NCBI RefSeq assembly: GCF_023155275.1
Contig: NZ_JALMUV010000016.1
Span: 78,648 to 142,647, forward strand
Source: Streptomyces rhizoryzae
Lineage (GTDB): Bacteria; Actinomycetota; Actinomycetes; Streptomycetales; Streptomycetaceae
Direction: 5' to 3'
Length of the DNA: 64,000 nt
The notes under the pieces are model-generated. The model saw only the letters and a list, made by a program, of their open reading frames with translations. It did no database searches and had not been told where the DNA came from. Shown here piece after piece: positions 25,795 to 32,657 of the stretch (position 1 is the stretch's first letter; each line of letters begins with the position of its first letter). Position numbers and translations under genes: made by a program.

Positions 25795-26966
25795 AGATCC
25801 TGCTCGTGGCGGAGAAGTATCCCCCGATCGTCGGTGGCGGCGAGACACACCTCCACCAGCTGGCGGAGGGGCTGGTGGCCCGTGGCCACGAGGTGACGGT
25901 GGCCACCGAGGCCGTCCCCGACGGTCCGGAGCGCCGCTTCTACCGTGAGGGGGCGGTGCGCCTGCGCGAACTCACCGGGCTGATGGACGCCTGCCAGCGC
26001 CTGGACGCCAAGGCGGCGGTGGCGGGCCTGCACTCCGTGTTCGCCACCAGCGACGCTGATGTCATCCATGTCTTCAACTACGTGCCGGCGCTCCTGACCA
26101 GCTGGCTGCGGCCGGCGGTCCGCGCCAGGCTCGCCGTCTCGCTGTTCGAGACGCACATGCCGGGGCAGCGGGTCTTCGACCTCTGGGGCGACTATCCGCT
26201 GGAGCGGTCCCTGCAACGCGGGCTCGTCGACAACCTCCGGGCCGACGTGATGGTGTGCGGTTCCCAGGCATACCGGCGCTGGGCCCTGGACGCCGGCTTC
26301 GCGGACCGGGACATCCACGTCGTGGAGTTCGGCACCGACCTCGACCGCTTCCGCGAGGACGCCGCCGCCCGGGCCCGCTGGCGCACCCGCCACGGCGTCG
26401 CCGAGGACGAGACGGTCTTCCTGGTCCCCGCGCGGCCCGTACCCCGCAAGTGCATCGAGGACGCGGTGGCGGCGCTGGCCCGGCTGGCCGCCCGGCATCC
26501 GCGGACCCGCCTGGTCCTGACCACCCCGACCGCGCGCACGCTCGACTCCTACGCCGACAAGCTGCGCGCCCTGGCGGGCGAACTCGGAGTCGCGGAGCGG
26601 GTGATCTGGGAAGAGGGGCTCTCCTGGCACGACATGCCGACGCTGTTCTCCGGGGCCGACGCGGTGGTCCTGCCCTCCTCCCACGAGGGGTTCGGCATCG
26701 CCCTCGTGGAGGGGATGGCCGGCCGGCGTCCCGTGATCACCTCGGACATCGAGGGCCACGACGAGGTCATCGACCACGGGCGCACCGGATTCCTGTACCC
26801 GGCGCGCGATGTCGGGGCACTGGCCCGGTGCATGGAGCGCGTCGTCACCTCGGACCCGGCAGACCTCGTGACGGCGGCACACGCCGAAGCGGTGCGCCGC
26901 TTCTCGTCCGCGGCCGTCGCCGCCGGGCACGAACGCGCCTACGAAGCGGCGTGTGCCCGGCGGTGA
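25791..26966 (+). CDS. kasA: Glycosyltransferase family 4 protein KasA
   Basis: A 391-residue retaining GT-B glycosyltransferase. It starts MKILLVAEKYPPIVGGGETH with the GT4 glycine loop, has the mid-domain linker segment LVPARPVPRKCIEDAVAAL (about 205-223), and the nucleotide-sugar E-x7-E motif in SSHEGFGIALVEGMAGRRPV. It is coupled to kasR by a 4-bp overlap. In this pathway it is the only glycosyltransferase and so should join the amino sugar, or its precursor, to D-chiro-inositol. The precise donor stage is not evident. Confidence 0.92.
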   Translation: MKILLVAEKYPPIVGGGETHLHQLAEGLVARGHEVTVATEAVPDGPERRFYREGAVRLRELTGLMDACQRLDAKAAVAGLHSVFATSDADVIHVFNYVPALLTSWLRPAVRARLAVSLFETHMPGQRVFDLWGDYPLERSLQRGLVDNLRADVMVCGSQAYRRWALDAGFADRDIHVVEFGTDLDRFREDAAARARWRTRHGVAEDETVFLVPARPVPRKCIEDAVAALARLAARHPRTRLVLTTPTARTLDSYADKLRALAGELGVAERVIWEEGLSWHDMPTLFSGADAVVLPSSHEGFGIALVEGMAGRRPVITSDIEGHDEVIDHGRTGFLYPARDVGALARCMERVVTSDPADLVTAAHAEAVRRFSSAAVAAGHERAYEAACARR

Positions 26967-27019
26967 CCGGCCCCGGCGCAGCGCACCAGCCAGCCGACCC
27001 CACGACCGAAGAGCGGGAT

Positions 27020-28120
27020 ATGAGCACACACCATGCCCTGGCCCACCAGGCCGCGCCGGTCCGCCCCGAACGCGCGGGCCACCTGGCGCAGGCACTGTCC
27101 GCCTGGCTCCGAGGCGGCGCAACCCAGCGGCCTGACGGCGCCTACTGCGGATGGCAGGCACCCGACGGACGTCTCTCCTACCCGTATCCGGAGATCACCG
27201 GGTACATCCTGACCTTCTTCGCGCACGAGACGCTGAACGCGTCCGACCGGCAACGGGCGGACGCCGCGGCCTCGTGGCTCGCCGACCGCCTCGACGGCGG
27301 AGACTACTCGTGCCGCCCCGACCACGGTGACGGCGCGGTCTTCCTCTTCGACATCGGCATGATCACCCACGGTCTGCTGTCCTACGGCCGACGCGTCGAC
27401 GACCAACGGCTCCTCGCCGCGGGACGCGCCGCGGCACGGTTCCTGCTCGACCACCTGCCGCCCACCGGGCACCCCCACCCCCTGGCGTCCGGGAAACGAC
27501 CGCCCACGGCCGAGCCGACGTGGTCGAACTCCGGCAGCGCCCACCTGCTCAAACTGCTCCAGGCACTGGTGAGCGCGGACGACGCGGGCGTCAGGGGAGC
27601 CGACGCGGCCGCCGGGAGGCTGGTGGACGCCCTGCTCGCCGAGCCCCGCCCGACCGCCGGAGCACCCGTCGTGACCTGCCCGGGCAGCGAACTGATCAGC
27701 CTGCACGCCGCGTGCTACGCCGCCGAGGGCCTGTGGGTCTGGGACACCGCGCGCCGCCGTCCCGAGGCCCGGGAACGCGCGGTCCGGATCACCGAGTGGG
27801 TGTGGCGGCAGCAGCTCGCCCAGGGCGGCTTCCCCACCTACGCCCACCGCACGGGCGGCCCCGCCTCCGACCGGATGCAGTCCGACGTGCTGGCCCAGGC
27901 GATCCGCCTGGCCGGACTGCTGGACCTGCGGCCCGACGGGTTCGACGCGGCGGTCTCGACGCTGGCCGCCAGCATGTACACAGCGGACGGCACGGCAGCG
28001 GTCCTCTACTGGCCCCAGGCCGCGGAACCGCACCGCAACTGCTGGAGCTCCCTGTTCGCCTGCCAGGCACTGCGCCTGTGCGGCGGCACGGCCGGTCTGG
28101 CCTGGCACGAACTGATCTAG
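27020..28120 (+). CDS. kasB: Kasugamycin cluster protein KasB, helical-barrel fold, function unknown
   Basis: A 366-residue protein built of repeated helix pairs with aromatic/Gly turns (GAYCGWQAPDGRLSYPYPE near 37-55, TYAHRTGGPASD, SDVLAQAIRLAGLL). This resembles alpha/alpha-barrel enzymes such as prenyl-cyclase, C5-epimerase-like or glycoside-processing proteins. Acidic/aromatic residues are conserved-looking (PEITGYILTFF, FLFDIGMITHGLL) but no catalytic signature could be assigned. It lies between kasA and kasC in a continuous operon. A GAGCGGG purine stretch precedes the ATG. A sugar-modifying role is inferred from context only. Confidence 0.78.
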   Translation: MSTHHALAHQAAPVRPERAGHLAQALSAWLRGGATQRPDGAYCGWQAPDGRLSYPYPEITGYILTFFAHETLNASDRQRADAAASWLADRLDGGDYSCRPDHGDGAVFLFDIGMITHGLLSYGRRVDDQRLLAAGRAAARFLLDHLPPTGHPHPLASGKRPPTAEPTWSNSGSAHLLKLLQALVSADDAGVRGADAAAGRLVDALLAEPRPTAGAPVVTCPGSELISLHAACYAAEGLWVWDTARRRPEARERAVRITEWVWRQQLAQGGFPTYAHRTGGPASDRMQSDVLAQAIRLAGLLDLRPDGFDAAVSTLAASMYTADGTAAVLYWPQAAEPHRNCWSSLFACQALRLCGGTAGLAWHELI

Positions 28121-28146
28121 TCGCGCCCCTGCGAAAGGCTCACGAC

Positions 28147-29457
28147 ATGAGTGACTCGGTCCTGCTGTCGACGCGTCAGCCACTGCCCCCGATCGACTAC
28201 AGCCACGCGGCGGGGGCGTGGATCCACACCGCCGACGGCGACCGCCTGCTGGACGCCGCCAGCGGACTGGTGTGCGTCAACATCGGCCACGCCCATCCGC
28301 ACGTGGTCGAATGCCTCGCACGCCAGGCCCGCACCGCCACGTTCGCCACCCCCGGGGCCCTGCTCCCGTCGGTGCAGGAGGAGCTGGCCGTACGGCTGAC
28401 CGAAGCCGTCAACAGACCGGGGGACGGGGTCAGCCTCTCCTGCTCCGGAACCTCCGCGGTGGAGCTGGCCATCTCCTACGCCCGGCTCATCCAGCGCCGG
28501 CGCGGCCACGACGGCAGGCACCGCATCCTCACCGCCCGGCTCGGCTACCACGGCAACAGCGCGCTGACCCTGGGACTCTCGGGGCACCGCCGCCGACGCC
28601 CGCACCCGGACGACGCCCTGGGCCTGGCGCCGGCCTTCGACCCGCCCTACCCGGGGCAGCACGCCAACTGCCCCCACGAACGGTGCCGGGCGAGCTGCGC
28701 GGACTCGGTGGCCGAGGCCGTCGACCGGCTGGGCGCCGGCTCCGTCGCGGCCGTGCTCATCGAACCGGTCAACGGCACGACGGGCGGCGCCTACGTGCCA
28801 CCCCCCGGCTACCTGGCGGAGCTGCGCCGGGCCTGCCACGACCTCGGCGTACTGGTCATCCACGACGAGGTCCTCACCGGCCTGGGCCGGACCGGCCGGC
28901 CGCTCGGCTCGGACCACTGCGCCGACGCCGCGGCGGACATCGTGGTGCTCTCCAAGGGCCTGTCCGCCGGCTACGTCCCGCTGTCGGCCGTGCTGGTGAA
29001 CCCTGCCGGGGTGGCCGAACTGCGCACCTCCGGACGGCCGTTGCCGCTGATGGGCACCATGTCGGCGACGCCCCTCCAAGCCGTGGCGGGGCTCGCGGTA
29101 CTGGACGTGCTCGCGGAGATCGGGGCGCTGGACTCCACCCGGCTGCGGGGCGGGGACGTCACCGCCGCCGTACGGGCGGTGGAGGGACTGCCCGTGGTGA
29201 GGGAGACCCGTGGGGTGGGCTACTTCCACGCCGTGGAGCTGGCGCCCGGCACGCAGACCGCCGTCCTGAAGGCCGCCCGCGACGAACGCCTGCTGCTGTA
29301 CCCCTTCAACGGTTTCCACCCCGATGGCACGGGCGAGGGAGTCATCGTCGCTCCGCCGCTCAACTCCTCCCCGTCCGAGGTCGACTTCCTGTCGGACGGC
29401 CTGCGGCGTGCGCTGGAACGCGTATCCGCCCGGTCCGAAGCCCCCTCCCACCGCTGA
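28147..29457 (+). CDS. kasC: PLP-dependent class-III aminotransferase KasC
   Basis: A 436-residue fold-type I aminotransferase. Markers are the GTSAVELAIS cofactor region (about 101-110), AVLIEPVNGTTGGAYVP, the pyridine-pairing Asp240 in VIHDEVLTGLGRTG, and the Schiff-base Lys270 in VVLSKGLSAGYVPLSA. A Cys-rich insertion HANCPHERCRASC (172-184) is unusual for class III enzymes. In kasugamine formation an amino group must be placed at C4 after deoxygenation, and KasC is the obvious candidate. Most sugar C4 aminotransferases are DegT-type, so use of a class III enzyme is itself a point of interest. Confidence 0.9.
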   Translation: MSDSVLLSTRQPLPPIDYSHAAGAWIHTADGDRLLDAASGLVCVNIGHAHPHVVECLARQARTATFATPGALLPSVQEELAVRLTEAVNRPGDGVSLSCSGTSAVELAISYARLIQRRRGHDGRHRILTARLGYHGNSALTLGLSGHRRRRPHPDDALGLAPAFDPPYPGQHANCPHERCRASCADSVAEAVDRLGAGSVAAVLIEPVNGTTGGAYVPPPGYLAELRRACHDLGVLVIHDEVLTGLGRTGRPLGSDHCADAAADIVVLSKGLSAGYVPLSAVLVNPAGVAELRTSGRPLPLMGTMSATPLQAVAGLAVLDVLAEIGALDSTRLRGGDVTAAVRAVEGLPVVRETRGVGYFHAVELAPGTQTAVLKAARDERLLLYPFNGFHPDGTGEGVIVAPPLNSSPSEVDFLSDGLRRALERVSARSEAPSHR

Positions 29458-29471
29458 AAGGCACCCTCGTG

Positions 29472-30461
29472 ATGTCACCCACGACCACGCACTGGGCGGG
29501 ACGCCCGGTGCTCGTCACGGGAGCCGACGGATTCATCGGTTCCCACCTCACCGAAACGCTGGTGAGCCGCGGGGCCAGGGTCACCGCGGTCGTCCGGCGC
29601 GTCTCGGCCGGGCAGGTGACGAACCGGCTGCGCAACCTGCCCGCCGCGGCCGTCGACGCCCTGGAGCGGGTCGTGCACGTCGATCTCGCGGGACCCTCGG
29701 CGGTCGACGTGCTCAGCCGGGTGGAGGCCGACACCTGGTTCCACCTGGCCGCGGACGCCTACGTACCGGCGTCGCTGGACCAGCCGGCCGACGTGGTGCG
29801 CACCAATGTGATGTCCACGCTCAACGTCCTACAGGCCGCCCAGGCACGGCAGCCCGCACACCTTGTGGTGACGAGTTCGAGCGAGGTCTACGGCAGCCAG
29901 CAGGAGGCGATCACCGAGGGGCACCCGCTGGAGCCGGCCACGCCCTACGCGGCGTCCAAGGCGGCCTGCGACCGACTGGCCTGGTCCTGGCACCACACCT
30001 ACGGGCTGCCGCTCACCATCGTCCGGCCGTTCAACTGCTACGGGCCCCGCCATGTCTACGACGCGGTGCCGCTCTTCCTGGCCAAGGCGCTGCGGGGAGA
30101 GCCGATCACCATCAACGGCAGCGGCGAGCAGACGCGGGACCTCACCTTCGTGACGGACACCGTCGCGGGGTTCCTGGCGCTGGCGGAGCTGCCGGCCGCG
30201 GGCGAGGCGTACAACATCGGCACGGGCACGGACCACCGCGTCCTCGACGTGGCCCGCGCCATCGTGGAACTGACCGGTTCCCGCAGCGACCTCGTGCACG
30301 GCCCGGCCCGCGCCGGCGAGGTCCGCAAGCTCCAGGCCGACCCCGCGAAGCTCACCCGGGCCACCGGCTGGCGTGCCGAGTACGACCTGGTCAAGGGCCT
30401 GGCGGCCAATCTTGAGTGGATGCGGGAGCACGTGGAGACGGTATGGCCGACACGATCCTGA
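29472..30461 (+). CDS. kasD: NDP-sugar 4,6-dehydratase KasD (extended SDR)
   Basis: A 329-residue extended short-chain dehydrogenase. The NAD loop GADGFIGSH is at 17-25. The active-site sequence is TSSSEVY (134-140) with Ser-Glu in place of the TDE triad order of RmlB, and the catalytic YAASK has Tyr159 and Lys163. RPFNCYGPR and GSGEQTRDLTFVTD complete the family pattern. It should form the 4-keto-6-deoxy intermediate from UDP-ManNAc or a related nucleotide sugar. GTG 29469 directly precedes the ATG and has better spacing from AAGG, so the start may be there. It overlaps the next gene by 19 bp. Confidence 0.9.
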   Translation: MSPTTTHWAGRPVLVTGADGFIGSHLTETLVSRGARVTAVVRRVSAGQVTNRLRNLPAAAVDALERVVHVDLAGPSAVDVLSRVEADTWFHLAADAYVPASLDQPADVVRTNVMSTLNVLQAAQARQPAHLVVTSSSEVYGSQQEAITEGHPLEPATPYAASKAACDRLAWSWHHTYGLPLTIVRPFNCYGPRHVYDAVPLFLAKALRGEPITINGSGEQTRDLTFVTDTVAGFLALAELPAAGEAYNIGTGTDHRVLDVARAIVELTGSRSDLVHGPARAGEVRKLQADPAKLTRATGWRAEYDLVKGLAANLEWMREHVETVWPTRS

Positions 30462-31090
30462 TGGACGCCGGCGGCGTGCTCTTCAACAACGTCACCGAGG
30501 AGACGGACTTCCTGGACCGCCTGGCGTCGCACCACGGTGCCGACACCGACCGGCTGCGGAACGAGATCGACGCCCGCGACGCCGCGTACGAGACCGGGCG
30601 CGCCCATGTCCACGACGTCCTGCGCGAGGCCCTCGCCGCGGCCGGGGCCGATGCCGCGCCGGACGCCCGGTGGCTGGACGACCTGTACGGCGACTGCGTG
30701 GCCGCCCACCCCGGAGCGTTCACGGCGATCGACGCCATCCGGCGGCACCGTCCGGACGTGCAGCTGGTGCTGACGAACAACGAGGCCGCCCACTGGGACC
30801 GGGTCAAGGACGACCGGTACGGGCACCTCGGACGCTTCGACGTCGTCGCCTCGTCGTGGCGGGTCGGCGAGGTCAAGCCCACCAGGGAGTTCTTCGAGGC
30901 CGTCGCCCGCCGGTGCGGTCGCCCCCTCGACAACGCCGTCCTGCTGGACGACAACCCGGACGTGCTGGCCGAGGCCGCACGCCAGGGACTGCGTACGCTG
31001 CATGTCGACGCGCCCCGGACGCTGCCCGAGGCGGTGGCCGGCCTCCTCCATTTCACCCTCACCGAGGCCGACATGAAGGACCGCACATGA
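30443..31090 (+). CDS. HAD-like hydrolase in the kasugamycin operon
   Basis: A 215-residue HAD-superfamily protein, class I cap type. Motif I is LMDAGGVLFN with nucleophile Asp8. The usual second Asp of phosphatases is replaced by Gly, as in some dehalogenase-like members. Motif II is VLTNNE, motif III Lys is in VGEVKPTREFF, and motif IV is LLDDNPDV. It overlaps the end of kasD and the start of the next ORF, so it belongs to the operon (it may correspond to kasE). Dephosphorylation of an inositol or sugar phosphate would suit the pathway, but motif I makes phosphatase activity uncertain. Confidence 0.82.
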   Translation: MADTILMDAGGVLFNNVTEETDFLDRLASHHGADTDRLRNEIDARDAAYETGRAHVHDVLREALAAAGADAAPDARWLDDLYGDCVAAHPGAFTAIDAIRRHRPDVQLVLTNNEAAHWDRVKDDRYGHLGRFDVVASSWRVGEVKPTREFFEAVARRCGRPLDNAVLLDDNPDVLAEAARQGLRTLHVDAPRTLPEAVAGLLHFTLTEADMKDRT

Positions 31091-31386
31091 CCGCCCGCGC
31101 CCCTGAGGACACCCCGGCCGCGCAGGCCGGACACGGTCGCCGCGGCCTGCCGGGCCGGCCCGGTGCGGCCCGCGCTGTGGGCCGGCTCTCCACCCGCCGC
31201 CCGGTCTTTGCCGAGGGGGACACGTCCGGGAGCTTCGCCGCACAACTGCGGACGGTGTCCGACCGCCCGGCCGCCGTCCCCACGGACGGCGCCGGTTCCG
31301 GCAGCCTCGCCCACCTGGGGGATGACGAGACGCGGGCGGTGCTCGCCGCACTGCTCGGCCGGATCCGGGGCGGGTCGCTGCGATGA
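31087..31386 (+). CDS. Small protein of unknown function in the kasugamycin operon
   Basis: A 99-residue Ala/Gly/Arg-rich frame linked by ATGA overlaps to both the HAD gene before it and the acetyltransferase gene after it. The N-terminal half is low-complexity. The C-terminal part (HLGDDETRAVLAALLGRIRG) could form an amphipathic helix. No domain is recognised. The double overlap is the best argument that it is translated. Confidence 0.5.
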   Translation: MTARAPEDTPAAQAGHGRRGLPGRPGAARAVGRLSTRRPVFAEGDTSGSFAAQLRTVSDRPAAVPTDGAGSGSLAHLGDDETRAVLAALLGRIRGGSLR

Positions 31387-32099
31387 CCACTGCCCTCGAC
31401 CCGGCGGAGAACCTCGCACGGCTCCAGGCACGGACGCTGTTCGTGATCCGCGGCGGCAGGCTCACCGCGATCAACGACGTCGGACGGCCCGCACCGCCCC
31501 GGTGCTTCCTGTCGTACACGGCCTGGGGCGTGGAGGCGTGGTCCAGCAGCGCGGTGCCGGCGGACCTCGACGACGAGCTGCGTCGATGGGCGGCGGACCA
31601 GCCACCGGCCGTCCTGTCCCGGATCGTCGGCCCACCGGCAGAGGTGGTGCGGCTGCTGGCGCGGCACGGCCCGGTGACGCGGACCTTCGTGGGCCCGGCC
31701 TTCGTCGTGCCCGACTCCGCCGGGGAGCCGGCGGTGCCGGGCATGACCCTGCGGGACTGCGGCCCGTCGACGGCGCCCGTCTTCCGTGACACGTTCCCCG
31801 AGCTGGCCGACTCGATCGCCGAACGGCAGCCGGCCGTCGCGGCGTTCGACGGGGAACGGCCGGTCGCTGTCTGCTGTGCGGCCCGCGACAGCGGCGCGGC
31901 TTACGAGGCGGGCACGGAAACCCTGCCGAGCCACCGAGGGCGCGGTCTGGCTCCGGCTCTGGTGACCCGCTGGGCCCGTCTGGTGCGCGCCCGGGGCGCC
32001 AGGCCGCTGTACAGCACCGAACACGACAACCTCGCCTCCCTGGCCGTGGCACGGCGCCTGGGCATGACCCGGTACGCCGTCAACGTCACCCTCCTCTGA
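31383..32099 (+). CDS. GNAT acetyltransferase, probable kasugamycin N-acetyltransferase (self-resistance)
   Basis: A 238-residue protein whose C-terminal half carries the acetyl-CoA loop (TLPSHRGRGLAPALVTRWARL, about 180-200) and the NLASLAVARRLG motif of GNAT enzymes. The N-terminal half is divergent and probably binds the acceptor. Kasugamycin producers inactivate the drug by 2'-N-acetylation (Kac338; KasF/KasH names are in use). As the last gene of the operon and the only GNAT in the cluster, this is the best candidate. Which published letter applies could not be decided from sequence. Confidence 0.82.
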   Translation: MTTALDPAENLARLQARTLFVIRGGRLTAINDVGRPAPPRCFLSYTAWGVEAWSSSAVPADLDDELRRWAADQPPAVLSRIVGPPAEVVRLLARHGPVTRTFVGPAFVVPDSAGEPAVPGMTLRDCGPSTAPVFRDTFPELADSIAERQPAVAAFDGERPVAVCCAARDSGAAYEAGTETLPSHRGRGLAPALVTRWARLVRARGARPLYSTEHDNLASLAVARRLGMTRYAVNVTLL

Positions 32100-32156
32100 C
32101 GCCCCTGGCCACCACCGAACCGCCGCCCGCCGCACCCTCCACGACCGAGGCCGGCG

Positions 32157-32657
32157 GTGGAACGGGGGCGCCCACCCGGCGATCTGGAGTGGTCCGCCGA
32201 GGCCGCCACCGCCTGGGACGACATCGAGCAGGCCGCCACCCACACCTTCGCTCCCTCCGAAGCCGTCGTCTGGCCCAGGCTCCGGATGAGTCCGGTCCCC
32301 ACGTGGCGGGTCGGGGTCAGCGCGTTCCTCGCGAACAACCCCGGCCTGTGCGACCCCTCCTGGGGCGCGGCCACCGACGCGGAACCGGAGGCTGACGCCG
32401 ACTACCGGCCCGACGCGGGCTACGGCGGGGTCCCGGGGCGCCCTGTGCCGCGCCGCCGGCCGGCGGACGAGGACGGTTGCACCTTCTCCGGTCACCGCGC
32501 CGCCCTGTACGTCAGAACCGCTGCCCGCACGGGATGGCCTGCGTGTTCGTCCGGGGCCCGTCAGCGTGTACCCGAAGCGGATTCGGCGGTCAGCTCTGGA
32601 CGCCGGTACCCGACAGGCTGCCTTCGAGTACGTCGCGGAGTTGCGAGCGGGCGGTGA
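32157..32657 (+). CDS. Possible hypothetical protein at the right edge of the kasugamycin cluster
   Basis: The first 80 codons from GTG 32157 have strong G/C third-position bias and a protein-like acidic/aromatic segment (SAEAATAWDDIEQAATHTF, then VVWPRLRMSPVPTWRVGVSA). Coding character fades after about 32480, and the end overlaps the convergent LuxR gene by 68 bp. It may be a truncated gene at the cluster boundary. No family is recognised. Confidence 0.35.
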   Translation: MERGRPPGDLEWSAEAATAWDDIEQAATHTFAPSEAVVWPRLRMSPVPTWRVGVSAFLANNPGLCDPSWGAATDAEPEADADYRPDAGYGGVPGRPVPRRRPADEDGCTFSGHRAALYVRTAARTGWPACSSGARQRVPEADSAVSSGRRYPTGCLRVRRGVASGR

